Below are positions 12,601-23,895 of a DNA stretch of 64,000 nt, piece by piece (position 1 is the stretch's first letter; every line of letters begins with the position of its first letter). The notes beneath the pieces were generated by a model. The model was not told the DNA's origin and ran no database searches. It worked only from the letters and a program-made list of their open reading frames with translations. A program made the translations under genes and the position numbers. The DNA comes from Chrysopilus asiliformis (Eukaryota > Arthropoda > Insecta > Diptera > Rhagionidae): positions 21,609,530 to 21,673,529 of the forward strand of contig OZ035962.1 of assembly GCA_964034945.1 (NCBI GenBank). The letters run 5' to 3'.

Positions 12601-15600
12601 TGGGAAATGAGGGATAAAAGAGGAAAATGTTCATTACTATGTTTAATTTAGCTAGAAGTCCTTTCGAAACACTTTCAAAGGTATAATCTCCCACTTTGAA
12701 CGAAAGGATAAAGACGAAAATTGTTGAAGAGGCTGTTTGCTATTGCCTTGTTGAATGTTATACGAGAATGGCATCCCGGCCAAGGTGGAATTCCTATCGA
12801 GTTCTGTTGGGATCGGCAAAACGATTTACATATTTAAACGATTATTATAGTTCTACAGGTGTTACACAAAAAGGATAACTTCAATACAGGAGATATGACG
12901 AGGTTATTATGTATTTATACCACTTTCCACTGGGGTGGAAATGACATCACAATATTTGTATACAAACCTCTTCACACCAACCGTGTCGGGGGATACTTCT
13001 TAATAGATCCGCTGGCAACTTGGACGCATCATTAATGGCAGCTGCTGCTAGAAATAAAAGTACTGTCCTTCCTATCAAGTATAATAAGGAATACCAGAAG
13101 TATGCATAGCTGACTATGTATCGCAAAACACTGGAAAAGCAAAAGAAAAATTTAAACTTTTAAACTTTGAATATAGGAAAAAAGCACACATTCAGATAGA
13201 AAAGCCGTCATTTTAATCAGTCGCTAGGGACTACAACTAGACTAGTCATCATTAAAACTTTTTCTCTATATCCCAAGATTAGAGGTGGATTTAGACAATC
13301 TGAGGCCCTGGGCGCAGGAAAATTTTGAAGCCACAAGTTAAGACTCTAAGTTGTAATTATTTAGTTGTAAAATTCACTAATTTATTTTTTACTTTATACA
13401 TCTAGATTCTAGACCAACTATTTAAAGTTTAAATTAACTTTTTTCGGGGAAGTCTCGATTAATTATACCAATAAATATACAGGTATTCCTCGAGTTACGC
13501 GGTTAATTGGTTCCACGTAAATCGAAACCGCGTAAATGGAGACCCAGTATTAGTGTAAACTACAATACATAACTATTATATTTTTTATATAAAAACATTC
13601 ATCTATAATTACAATACTTTCTTTTTAAATAAAAATTGCCCCAAAACCGTACCGCGTAACTCGAGCACTGCCGCAATTTTTTTCCGCGTAACTCGAAATT
13701 CGCGTAACTGAAGTACCGCGTAACTCGAGGGATACCTGTAATTAATATTTAAGTATCCCCTAATATGTATGTAGTACATAGCAAAATTGCGAATTTTGGT
13801 CGCCATGAAAATGATTTTTTTTTAAAATTAAAACCTTTCTTTCAACTATTGAAAATGGAAGAAATTTTTTAGGACATAAAGAACTTTTTAAGCATACCGA
13901 CCTTGAGAAGTTCCCAAATCTCAAGTAAACTTCGTAAAATCTTAAAATTAGTTAACTTTAAAAGCAAATATTATAAAATACAAATATCAACCACTATAAG
14001 ATTTGAATTTTTAAACATTTTATAAATGTTAAAAACCATTCAATTTTTCAACAAACTTTGTCAAAACTCTGGAAATGTGGAACATCGTCTGTCACCAGGG
14101 AATTCGTTATAATTTCATTTATGTAAAAAACTTACTTGACAATATTCATGAGTTGGTAACATACGAAATAGAGATTGTTGAGGCAAGATAGTAAAATGAT
14201 GAATGACATATTTTTATCGACGTATGCTAGAAGATCGCATAACGTAATGAAATCCATCCGTATCTCGTGAAAATATGCCTTCGGTCTGTGATCCTGGAAA
14301 TATAAAATATATAACTTCAAAAAATATCACATGTGATGTGCATAAATCGTGGCGGGTGATTTAACTAGAAATCGTCCGTTGGGTAAAACCAATGAAAAGT
14401 TTACAGGCAAAACGAAATTTTTTTCGTGTAAATGGTAAAAATATGTAAATTATTATTGACTTTCTTGATTTTTTAGTGTAAATATCTGATGTCGGCAGCA
14501 CATGACTTTCTTATACAAAATCCACATTTGTGCATAATTTACACTAAATATTTTTTTAAATACCGGTATATCTTCTAGAAATGCAATTATGATACTTCAT
14601 TATTTTTTGTTTAAAAAATGGCTTTAATGTAAATGTTTTCAGTTTTATTCTAACTGACCTGCCATAGTTTTGAACACTCAGAAAAATGGAGGCTAACTCG
14701 ACGACCTACATACGGCGTAATTGGCCTCGGGCAGGCGCGCGTTCGCCTGCATGTGGGCAAGTAAAACTGAGTTGACCTGTGGTCGGAGAAATTCTGAAAT
14801 TAAGCCACCAGCAGGTGAAGTAGGGCATTTGGAGCTGCACGAGTTGACCTTAGATAGGTTAACTCTGACCGCTAGCTGGCTTACAGACACCTCTGTAAGG
14901 TCAGAGTTAACCTGGGGTGCGTTCCTTTATTAACAGTGGTTAACTGTGGTTAACCGCGGTAAAGAGAAATGCGTTCTTAAATGCCTACGGTTAACGCTCA
15001 GTAAACTTTACTGCCGTTCCTAAATGCCAAAGTTAAGCTGTCAAAGTTACTTTTCTCAACTCTGCTCGAGAGCTGAGTTGGAGAAAGTTAACTTTAATTA
15101 TAATTTAAGAACGCGATAAAGTTAACCAAGATGGTTACAACTGTCAATCAACTGTCAATTCGTCTCGTAGTTTCGAATGTGTTTTGTGCAGAATAATGGA
15201 GTATTTTATTGTGGTCCTTGTAAATGAAAAATACGACATCAAGAAGAATTCTATTTTTTTAAATGTATTGTTGTGCACATCACTGCTGTCAAAGTTAACC
15301 AAATCGCGTTCTTTTAATCAGAGTTAACGTCGGTGAAATTTCAACTTTGGCAATCAGCTGTTCTAACTTTGACAAACCCAACCCTTACTTTACTCGGGAA
15401 TAAAGGAACGCACCCCTGACAAAAAGTTGACATGGACATTTTTCTGAGTGAATGTTGTTTCCAATGTTTGGTGTCCAAAATCTTCGTACACTTTCCAAAT
15501 CATTTCTTCCTTGGTTTCGCGAGAATTTTTTTTTTTCAACAACGGTATTACATCTAGTCACAATCAATTAAACGCACACAACAATTTTTCACTAAAAATT

Positions 15601-18600
15601 TACTTAAATCGAAAATTAAAATTAAATACCGAATAATTTGCAACGGTCAAAAATTATAACTCTATGGAAATTTGCATTTTTTTTAAAATTATAGTTTGTT
15701 GATTTCTTGAATTGAATTCAACTGAACAAAGTTGAGCTAAATTTTGACACTTCTTACATTTTTTCGACTTTTTCGCCTATTGTCGCTCTCTCACTCATAT
15801 TTAAAGTTTGTACAGACATTTTTCGTTCTTTTCCATATGGCTTTTTCAGCCGCAGTGTTATAATTGTATAAAAGATAAAAGTGTAGGAAATTTTCCTTTT
15901 GGCATACATAAGACTACTGGAAAACGTGTAGTTTCGGAGAAGGATAGACTGGCACACAATGGCCACTTTTTTGTCTAAATCGCTCTAATAAATTTGTCGC
16001 AATATATTTTGGTCTCAAAATTTCTATAAATTAACTCTGATTAATTGCCCGAAATATGTCGTTTTTAGTTTCACTTATTTGAGTTTAGTTTTTACTTTCT
16101 TCTACGGAGTATAATAAAGTATTGTATTCATGAAAAATTTCGGCCTCTTAATTTTGCCTAAAAAACATTTCCCGATCACTCCTGAGTCGATTGGAGTCAT
16201 ATTTAAAAAATGTCTTTCTGTCTGTCAGTCTGTCTGTCAGTCTGTCTGTCAGTCTGTCTGTCAGTCTGTCTGTCAGTCTGTCAGTCTGTCAGTCTGTGTA
16301 CAAGATTTCTCAAAAACTAATAGAGCTAGCGCCATGAAATTTTATAGGCATGTTGGGTCCTGAAATGGGACGATCCTATCAACTTTTGGTGGAAATCCGT
16401 TAACCGGAAGTATCCAAAATGGCGGTTTTTCAAAAATCGCAATTTCGTTTTTCTCGATTTACTCCCAAACTACGCGTTTTTTAGTGGCCTTAAGTATGAC
16501 AAAACTTGGAGAAAATAAAATTTCCCACACTTTTGTCTTTAGCTATAACTCGATATCTCCACCTGTTATCGAGATAAACCGTTATTTCCAAAAAATCAGT
16601 TTTTTGCGATTATCTCGAAAACTAACGGGTTTTTGCTGACTGAATGTATGAAGTGAATTAATGAGAATGGCATTCTGCACAATTTTGATTCTTACCGTTA
16701 TCCGTTTTCTTTTACCGTTATTGAGATATTTTCATTAATATGTAAAAAAACATATTTTTGCGAATAATTTGCAAACTAACGGTTTTTCGACAAATTAGTT
16801 AAAAGAATAATTAAAGATGTTAACATTTTCTACATTTTTGCCATTTACCGTAAATTGATATCTTTTACAGTTCTCAAGTTATCTCAAATTTTGTACGTTT
16901 TTGATATTTTTGAATAAACCAAGAATTTATTGGGAGGTCGTCTTAGGTTAACAACGCGACAGGGCTCGAGCGTAAATTGCGCAGGGTCGTAGATTTTGTA
17001 GAAGAAAGTTTTGTGTTGACCACAACTGATATTTTTTTGTAGTAATTTTGTCAGTAAGCTCCTCAAGAGTGATGTTTTTAGGCAAAATTAAGAGGTTAAA
17101 ATTTTTCATGAATACAATACTTTATTATACCCCGTATAAGAAAGTAAAAAAATGCAATATTCATTTGGTAAACTCAAAATTAACTGGAAAGTGGAATTCT
17201 GATGGTGGGAAGCATGGGCAGTGAACTTTTATATAGAGGTTTTTTTTTTTAGATTTTTCCAAGGTGTCATAAGGATAGTGCCGGTATGAGTGGCAGAATC
17301 GATAGGGAGTTTTTGCAAATAAATATATATATATATATATATATTTTAACAAAACTTACATTTATGGTTAAATCTCTGCGGAGGCGTTCATAGAATTGCC
17401 GAAAGCGTGCCGTTAGTCCGATACTTACCAAAATTATGAAGAGGTCCATGAAATTCCAGACGAAAGTACTGGTGAAGCTCAGCATCTGTTGGAAACGGCC
17501 AGACAGGAAAGGAAGAAAAAAATAACGTTACACTGGATAAGACAATGATTTTCTATGGTTAAAGTTTATTGCTAAAATATACAGTGACAATATAACGCAT
17601 AAATAGAAAAAATGTTGCTATGAATAATTCATTTAAGCAAAAATAATACCCACCACCCACTGGACCCACTTAAAATCCGAGAGATTTCAGCACAGATATC
17701 AGAGATACTGAAAATTATATTACTTTACTTTTCACAATTTTCTGTACAAAATGACAGATGAGCTCGAAGTCTTTTTTTATGCATTACATTCAACGGTTAT
17801 AAATTCATGAACGGAGCCTATCTTTAGCTTTAAAATCTTAGGTAAGAAGATTTGTGTCTTGCTTTGCCCAATGATGGAGACGTTCGTTGCCGAGTTGTTT
17901 TTTTGTTGTTGTTGTAATAAAATTACGACCCTGGGTAAAAGAAATTTAAGCGCGGTATTACACACGGCAACTTTCGGGCTTACTTAAGCCGATTTTCGGG
18001 AGAAACGACTGAGGAGGGAAAAGTTGCCACCCGAAATCATGGCTTATCAACAATTTGCATACATGCAAAGCGTGTGAACCGGTTTGGGAAAAGTAGTAGG
18101 CAGAAATCATTTTCGTTCTGACCGTCAGCAGGTAAAGATCTTGGGAAGTATATGAGCAGCAGCAATTTCAATGGTTTGAGTCCACACACACACACATGTA
18201 AACTTGTGTAGCATATGCAAACAGGATTGGCTTATTTAAGCCACAAATGTAAGCACATTGGCTTATTAAGCCCAAAAGTTGCCGGCTTCAATAAGCCAAG
18301 TGTAATGCGGACATAGATGCTTTGCTTATAATACTTTTGCTGTTCATAGAATGGCTGGTACTTGTTTTCGTTTTACAATTCGTGTTACAGTGATAGGTCA
18401 AATTGAGTCCTTTTTAGAGTTATATTTTAGTGATCCATAGCATCGGATGCTTCATTGGACTCCAAGATAACAAGCTAAATGCTATCCTAAAAAAATATTT
18501 AAACGGAAACGGTGTGGGCAATTCTCAGAGGTTGTTGTTTCAAGAGGCATAAAGTTAAGGATTTTTTTTTATATGTCCGGTGTTGCTTGGAGGATTTTTA

Positions 18601-21600
18601 TTTCCAAGGCTCTCACCATTTGCTAATATTGTTAAATGGCTTAAAATAAAAAACCTGCGCCTACGTTGCATCGCTAATGAATTCCATAAAATTATTATTT
18701 TAAAAAAGGTTTTTTAATAGAAGAATTATGATATTTTGATTTTTTTTATAATTTTTTTACATTAATGATTTCTTATTTCATCATATTTGATGAAGGTTTT
18801 CATAAAAAAATGTAAAGTTGTATTATTATTGCTAAAAAATCACTTACCTGGAGCATTACAGCAATTATAGGATTGTATGGTATTATGTCAAAAACGTGCC
18901 CAAAATTTGTTGTGTAGAAAAAGGTAAATTGATTGGTGTGGTTGAAGTGGCAATTATTGATCTTGTCGAAGAAACTGTAAATATCTGCCAATTGAAACAT
19001 CATATGCTCCACTAAAAAAAAGTCACAAACATATTTTAATAATTTTTAAAATATTTATTCAATTTTTGCAAAAATTATGCTTTTTATTCTAAAGTATTTT
19101 TTCGCCTTACTGTGTTGTTAAATACATTTATTTGGTTACATTTAAAAGTTACTCCAAAGAAGAAAACACCACTTTTAATGGAAATTAACTCATTTTTACT
19201 GTTTTAAGAAAAGTCTCGATGAAAAATTTTGAGTTCAAGAATTTGCCACAGAACTTTAAACCTTTAACTTGATAAAATCTCTTTCATAAAATTTGAGAAT
19301 TTTGAATGATTGGAAAGCTAATATTTGACACTTTATTCGGAGACTTTTTGTCTTTTTGTCCAGGAGACCAGGGTGTTAGGGATGGCAAAATATTTTGATT
19401 TCCTCATGTCCATCTGTCTGTCCACCCGTGAACACCATAATTTGCGAAAAGATTAAGCTAGAGACATGAAATTTTGTATATTTGCGTTTCTCGTAAATGG
19501 CTATTAGGCTAAGTTCTTGAACGCGCAAAATCGGACTATTCCTTCCTCCCTCCTCCATACAAACGAAACAGTTTTTTTCAATTTTCTCGAAAACGGTGAG
19601 TCATTATTAAAGTGAAATGTGTTTTAATAAAATTTTACATAACTCATCCATACATCAAGATCCAATCGGACTACTGCTTCCGCCTTGTCCCATACAAATG
19701 GAATACTTCTTCCTGTTTTCGCGAAAATTGTGCATCGTATGGAAAAATTTTCAAAGGATTTTACTACATGTAGTTTTATAGGCCTATTTTCGACATGTCG
19801 CACACAAAATACAGGAGTGTCACAAATCAAAAAAAAAACATTTTTTCAGTGAAGGCAAAACGCAAATAGCGCAGTTTGCATAAAAAAAATTGTTTATTAT
19901 ATTAAGATTGTAAAAATTAATTTTAACAACTTTTTGGAGTTGTTACATTGGTGGTCATCGTATCGTTGACAGTGGTTAGATAAATTTGACTTCAAAAATG
20001 CAACAACAAAAAATAAAATAATTGTTTTTAATACATTTCTCACTTAAAGAGTATCAACTCCAAATACTACACAAGTTCTTCTACTTTTTTCCTGCAAAAT
20101 TGGCACAACTTAAAAAATACGGTTTTCTAAAAATGGAAATGCATGCAAATAAATACGATTCTGCCCACAAGAACGGCACAAACTACAGTTAACGGATGAC
20201 AGAAACCGTTAATCATAATGTGTAACAACATGTAGAAAAAGTGTAGTAAATGTAGTAGGTAAAATGTACCAAAATGTAGCAAAAAGTTTTAAAATGTCGT
20301 AATTTAATTTTCTACGTGTAGCAAATGTCACAATTTGTAAAAGATGCCGTAGTTATTTTTTTGCACGTAGTTACCCATCCCTGTGTACGGCATATTGTAT
20401 TAATATTAAAACATGTGACATTTTGCTCATTGACACGTGTTGACACATGTAAAACGATACTTTCACAGATAATCATAGTATTTTTACAAGATACTTTACC
20501 ACTTAAACCCATAATTCATAGTACAAAATTGCCACAAGACATGCGACAGCAATTTGCTGTATGTTGTTAAGTATATGTTCTGACATCATTCGTAATGTAA
20601 AGAAAGAAAATTATGTTTTTCCTTAGCTTCGAATCATTTGTTCACTCTCGAAAAAATCCGGGGACGAATTAACTCCGCCTCAAAACATAGCTAAAAGTTT
20701 AACACCGTAGCGCGGAGTTATTTTTACATTTGTATTTTACGGAGCTAAATATTCAATTTAACACCGTTTTGACCTAAATTTTAAATGAACTCCGAAAAGG
20801 AGTCAAAAATTCACTTCAACTCCTTTTAGGAGTTATTTAATTGTAAAGCGTGTTCACGTTTAGAAGAGGCTTGCCAATTGGCTTTAACAGCCTATTGGGA
20901 AGGCAAATGGTTTACAATTCGAAAGGTCCCGTGTTCGAGTCCTGGCAGAGACATGTAAGAAAAGTTTTTAACAAGTAATATTAACTTTGGAAACACGAAA
21001 AAAAACTCAAAACATCTCAAATGCTTGCAAAAAAAAGAGAATTTGTGAGGTTTTTTTTCTTGGTAATAAATTGGTTTAACACCGAAAAATTGTTAAAAAT
21101 TAACACCCATAAGGAATTGTTGTGAACTCCTAGCCCGGTGCTCGATTTTCTCCAATAGGTGATGGACTCCCTCAAACTCCCTTTCGGTGCGTAATCGACT
21201 CCATTTTTTCGAGAGTGTTGTTAGTTCAAAACACCAATATATTTTTTTTACTTTTTACTGTACAAACAAGTTTGTAATATTTTTTAATGTGAATTAATTT
21301 ACTTAGTATCTAACAGTGAGAGTAATTTTTATAATTTTAAATCGTAAAATTCTCTATATGATGACAGACAAAAGATTTATTTAAAAGTATTCATTTGTAC
21401 AGGAGAGGGGGAAAGAAGTGGTTCGATTGGATTTTGATGTATTGAACGGTTATGTAAAATCATATTCTCAACACATTTCATATTTATAAATTTTTCGATA
21501 TGATGCACAGTTTTTGAGAAAACAAGAAAAAAGTTTTCCATTTGTATGGGATAGGGGAGACCCAGTTGTACGATTGGTAATACGATTGGTTATGTAAAAT

Positions 21601-23895
21601 CCTACTCTAAACACAGTTTACCTTTATAAATTTATCAATATGACTCACTATTTTCGAGAAAATTGCAAAATACTGTTTCGTTTGTATGAGGGAGGGGGGA
21701 AGGAATGCTCCAATTTTGCCCATTCAAGAACTTAGCCTAATAGCCATTTACGAGAAACGCAAATATACAAAATTTAAAGTCTCTAGCTTAATATTTTCGC
21801 AAGTTATGGTGTTCACGGACGGACCGACGGACAGACAGACGGACATGAAGAAATCAAAATCTTTTGCCATCATTTTTGTGTCCGATGATTGGTTGAATGC
21901 GTTACAAACTGTATAGTAAATCTAATATACTCCTATATGATACATCATTTAGAGTATAAAAATAGAGTAAAGAGTCCTATAATCGCTTTCCCATATTTTA
22001 TAGGAACGTTTCCTTTTCGTGTAGTAATTCATTTTTTAAAAATTCCTTGAAGTAGATTTCCATACTGAATTTACTTGGAAATATTCGATAACTCGATTTT
22101 TCTTCTCTTCAGATTCGATTTATCGTAGATTCGATTTATCGTAGATTCGATTTATCGTAGATTCGATTTATCGTAGATTCGATTTATCGTAGTTCGAATG
22201 TGTATATATTTTCGAAACATTAAAGTTTTGGTTTTTTTCAAAGAAAACCTAAATGTTTCTTTTCTTTCGAAACTTTCATAAAATTTTCGAGATTCAACTT
22301 GTGAAACAAAAAAAAAACTTTTAAGATCTATTGCACAGTTACTCCAGGAATATTTTTCGAAATAAGATAGAAACCACTCATTAAACTTTGTTTATTTCAC
22401 TTCATTTGCATCATCGTTGCATAGCACCGAGAAAAAGCGGTAGAACTTGCGAAATCGAATGAATAAAGCAAATAAAAATTTAAAGTTAAATGAACAAAAC
22501 TTCAAGATCGCAAAATAATGTACTGTAAATGAATTCTTGGAAAAGTTGCACGTTTGTGTTTCTATTAAGAGTTGAAAAACTTTTGAACTGTCCTTTTGCT
22601 GGTTTTCGTACTTTATGTACAGTTTTCTGCAATCAAATCTTATAATTAATAATGATGATACTTACATAGTGCAAATAGGCCAAGTACAGTTGCTGTAATT
22701 CGGATAATTTTCAACATGTTGAATTTATTTGTTGCATACAATGGAGTCAGGAATTTCGATTCTTTTAAAGTCCAGGTTTTTATGATTTCTGGCCACTTCC
22801 GTGCCAATAGCAAAAACAAAAAATAGCTCAACTCGCTCATTGTAAAGAAAACCAATGACACTAAAATAAAAAAATCGAGTCAGTTTTTTTTATTGTGGTG
22901 CGGGCTGGGGCCTAAGGTTCACAAAAAAAAAATCTTATTTGTGATTGTTTTGGGAAACTTGTAAATGAGTTTTCCAGAGTTTAAAACTAATTTTCTATAA
23001 TTCCCGAAAAATTTTTGGTGGAAACAAAATTTTTTTATGAACATGCAAGAAACTTTTTCAGAAAAGCAAAAGAAATATTATACTTTATATAAGAAAGTAA
23101 ATATCGTCAGATCTTGAGACAAACGGTACGGAATAATTAAAAAAAACATAATATTTTTGTTCGAAAAAATGTGAGTTAAATTTGCTTACTACCACAAATT
23201 TTATCTAAAAGTATTCAAGACAATTTTAAGACCTTCGAACCACTTTGTTAGGTTATAATAATAATAATGGAATTAGAAACATGATGATTTCTTCATTAAA
23301 AAATCAAGTTCGATTTAGTTTGCAGCTTACCTAAATTTCGTGGCGTGATTCCAATTTTTAAAAGATGTTTTAAAAATAAGGACGAAATGATAATATTCCA
23401 CACAAGAAAAACGTATGTGCCTAGTAGTCGCCAGGAATACCAACTAAACTTGAGACTTTCTGGATTATTTTTTTGAAAGCCACTAATTGGCATCACCCCA
23501 AAAAATTGGGCAAACTTTATTACTGCAAAGAAAAAAAAATATTAAATCGATATTGTGAGTATCGTTATCAAGTCAAAGTTAAATTCTAATTGTTCGAAGA
23601 ATATATTGATAATAAAAAAAGGAATATAGATTTTTTAAAAGACTGGGTGAAACTTTTTTTTTTATTCAAAATGATTTCTTCCGTTTAGGTTTTAGTAAGA
23701 AATGTATACCAAAAATAATAAAGTTTTTTATGTACCTGGCAAGATTGCTTCATGAAACGATGGAGTTACACATACTGAAAGATTTTCTTCCTTCGTATTG
23801 TCCTTTAAACTGGTTGAATTCGCTTCACGGACTTGAATTGGCATCGTATTTATGGAACATTGACTGTTTCGGGGCCTTTTCCGGAAAACCTTCAT
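6656..23895 (-). CDS. Sugar gustatory receptor (Gr64/Gr5a-like clade), copy A, nine exons
   Basis: Exons (minus): 23895-23736, 23522-23331, 22860-22666, 19011-18848, 17485-17360, 14293-14136, 13130-12968, 6895-6806, 6745-6656; 1338 nt, 445 aa, no internal stop. Splice phases are 1,1,1,0,0,2,0,0. Family signatures in order: SFHEAILP then FAQFFGVMPISG near residues 45-70, a sugar-Gr hallmark; FTSTFVWNFMDLFIIL near 240; LILLSCLNNLYFVCY-type segment near 315; AGTIVTYELVILQFN at the C-terminus, the TYxxxxxQF motif of insect Grs. Known role: seven-transmembrane, inverted-topology ligand-gated channel of sweet-taste neurons. The start at 23895 is the first ATG after an in-frame stop, but an acceptor-like TTTTTAG lies just upstream, so a 5' exon cannot be excluded. 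Introns of 1.0-6.1 kb hold many transposons. Confidence 0.88.
7232..7390. repeat. Short inverted-repeat element in intron 7 of Gr copy A
   Basis: Arms around TTTCACCACTGCTGGATAAG and its partner CTTATCCTGCTGTGGTGAGG fold into a stem, flanked by further matching TTTAGTTNATTTAG-like sequence. No coding content. Confidence 0.55.
7594..8537 (+). mobile_element. Tc1/mariner-like (IS630, DUF4817-type) element with a foldback 3' end
   Basis: The ends begin AAGGGTGGTTAAATTTTAAG, with a TA duplication at 7592-7593 and 8538-8539. The inverted repeats are unusually long, about 200 bp. The right arm (about 8339-8537) is a reverse complement not only of the terminal repeat but also of the first roughly 90 bp of the transposase coding region. 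The true 3' part of the gene is gone. The insertion lies in intron 7 of Gr copy A. Confidence 0.85.
7707..8330 (+). pseudogene. Truncated DUF4817/mariner-type transposase
   Basis: The reading frame starts MERYTIEQRVKVIQAYYENG, a helix-turn-helix DNA-binding N-terminus of the kind labelled DUF4817. It continues into the catalytic domain with IIFSDEAHFHLSGFV, whose Asp is the first catalytic residue of the DDE/D triad, and RVTVWCGLWAGGIIGPY. After about residue 210 the frame runs into the inverted copy of its own 5' end and stops at 8390, so the second and third catalytic acids are missing. The family is usually about 330-350 aa. This copy cannot encode an active transposase. Confidence 0.85.
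8540..9742. other. Part of intron 7 of Gr copy A, no gene seen
   Basis: Non-coding AT-rich DNA. A fragment near 9490 (TACTTTGTATAAGGAAGTAA) resembles sequences near 17130, 23085 and 39960, so part of it is old interspersed repeat. Confidence 0.5.
9743..10296. mobile_element. Diverged CACTCAGAAAAAT-type MITE carrying a nested hairpin
   Basis: The left end CACTCAGAAAAATTG and right end TTCTGAGTTTA, plus internal stretches such as GGAGCTGCACG followed by TTGAC and AGATAGGT, match the better preserved copies at 14675, 42324 and 43892. This copy is much more diverged. A near-perfect hairpin occupies 10018-10212, and the sequence GTGGATAACT flanks that hairpin region on both sides (about 9954 and 10215). 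Confidence 0.55.
10018..10212. repeat. Long hairpin (foldback) with arms of about 80 bp
   Basis: The left arm contains GAATGGACATTTGTTTTG and TAGCAGTCGTGAAAG, and the right arm its reverse complement in the same order, around a loop of about 40 bp. The arms differ mainly by a short indel, so the duplication looks fairly recent. Confidence 0.75.
10297..11189. other. Part of intron 7 of Gr copy A, no gene seen
   Basis: AT-rich intron sequence without recognisable coding or repeat structure. Confidence 0.5.
11190..11543 (+). mobile_element. TTAAGCC-type MITE, copy 1 (Harbinger-like, TTA target duplication)
   Basis: Ends read GCGCGGTATTACACACGGC and, inverted, GTCCGGTATTACAC. Each end also carries TTAAGCC palindrome motifs. 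TTA flanks both sides (11187-11189 and 11544-11546). Two further copies lie at 17950-18312 and 38652-39013. A 3-bp TWA duplication is typical of PIF/Harbinger; no transposase is encoded. Confidence 0.8.
11544..12967. other. Part of intron 7 of Gr copy A, no gene seen
   Basis: AT-rich intron DNA between the MITE at 11190 and exon 7 of Gr copy A. No coding sequence is supported. Confidence 0.5.
13480..13738 (+). mobile_element. CAGGTAT-type MITE, copy 1 (TA target duplication)
   Basis: Ends CAGGTATTCCTCGAGTTACG and its reverse complement (CGTAACTCGAGGGATACCTG) lie between TA dinucleotides. Extra copies of CGCGTAACTCGA occur inside, near 13655, 13685 and 13720. A second copy lies at 25211-25416. 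TA targets fit the Tc1/mariner superfamily. It sits in intron 6 of Gr copy A. Confidence 0.8.
14675..15450 (+). mobile_element. CACTCAGAAAAATG MITE, copy interrupted by a second MITE
   Basis: Left end CACTCAGAAAAATGGAGG and right end ACATTTTTCTGAGTG match the uninterrupted 272-bp copy at 42324-42595. After GTTAACCTG this copy is broken by 501 bp (14915-15415) and then resumes with the remaining terminal part. It sits in intron 5 of Gr copy A. The flanks here read AA rather than TA, so the target duplication has probably mutated. Confidence 0.8.
14915..15415. mobile_element. Nested MITE with GGGTGCGTTCCTTTATTAA ends and CTG target duplication
   Basis: Inverted ends GGGTGCGTTCCTTTATT and AATAAAGGAACGCACCC are flanked by CTG on both sides (14912-14914, 15416-15418). 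The empty site in the copy at 42324 reads CCTGAC, so the CTG is a true duplication. Internal copies of AAGTTAAC/GTTAACTTT abound. A 3-bp duplication and GGG start fit Harbinger-like elements. Confidence 0.75.
16090..17149. mobile_element. Inverted-repeat element of about 1.06 kb carrying a CTGT/CAGT array
   Basis: Arms of about 80-90 bp at 16090-16178 and 17070-17149 match in inverse orientation (for example TACTTTCTTCTACGGAGTAT against ATACCCCGTATAAGAAAGTA). The right end and parts of the arms recur near 39890-39985. Just inside the left arm is an 80-bp array of CTGTCTGTCAGT units (16211-16299). No protein is encoded. It sits in intron 5 of Gr copy A. Confidence 0.65.
17323..17345. repeat. 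AT dinucleotide microsatellite
   Basis: About 11 AT units immediately downstream of the exon 5 donor site of Gr copy A. Confidence 0.9.
17950..18312 (+). mobile_element. TTAAGCC-type MITE, copy 2
   Basis: Same element as 11190-11543, with ends GCGCGGTATTACACACGGC and GTGTAATGCGGAC. Its flanks (TAA and ATA) no longer match. It sits in intron 4 of Gr copy A. Confidence 0.8.
19370..19820 (-). repeat. Interspersed repeat with GTCTGTC core, subfamily 2, minus orientation
   Basis: Shares with 21395-21945 and 31120-31571 the order: aaatcaaaatattttgcc-like block, a short CTGT-rich stretch, GAGACATGAAATTTTGTATA, a TTTACG-AAA-type block, and CGATTGGAT-type sequence. Non-coding; located in intron 3 of Gr copy A. 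Confidence 0.6.
20643..21217. mobile_element. MITE with CACTCTCGAAAAAAT ends and a 5-bp TTGTT duplication
   Basis: Ends CACTCTCGAAAAAAT and ATTTTTTCGAGAGTG are inverted, with TTGTT on both sides (20638-20642 and 21218-21222). Internal motifs AACTCC and GGAGTT recur many times in both orientations. A 5-bp duplication with CAC at the tip would fit Transib-like or CACTA-like groups, but this is only a suggestion. The middle holds a tRNA-like stretch. Located in intron 3 of Gr copy A. Confidence 0.7.
20867..20952 (+). other. tRNA-like (SINE-type) segment inside a MITE
   Basis: The stretch ends GTGTTCGAGTCCTGGCAGAG, close to a tRNA T-arm/pol III B box (GGTTCGANTCC) followed by a GGCAGAG 3' end seen in tRNA-derived SINEs; TTGGCTTTAACAGCC upstream could be a D-arm/A box. 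I could not fold a complete cloverleaf, so a functional tRNA gene is not claimed. Confidence 0.4.
21395..21945 (+). repeat. Interspersed repeat with GACA core, subfamily 2, plus orientation
   Basis: Contains CGATTGGATTTTGATGTA, two diverged internal repeats of that block, TAGCCATTTACGAGAAACGC, then GACGGACAGACAGACGGACA, and ends GCGTTACAAACTGTATAGTA then CTAATATACTC. The copies at 19370 and 31120 share this order. It supplies the empty site for the insertion at 31572. Confidence 0.65.
22111..22190. repeat. Tandem array, 5 units of 16 bp
   Basis: Five perfect copies of AGATTCGATTTATCGT, in intron 3 of Gr copy A. Just upstream is a GATAACTCGATTTTT block that also occurs near 36100. Confidence 0.9.

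Noticed and set aside
16130..16363. 77-codon frame with SVCQSVCQ repeats
   Set aside because: Translation of a CTGTCTGTCAGT array inside an inverted-repeat element.
22111..22190. Possible CRISPR-like array
   Set aside because: Perfect 16-bp tandem units without spacers, in an insect intron: a minisatellite.
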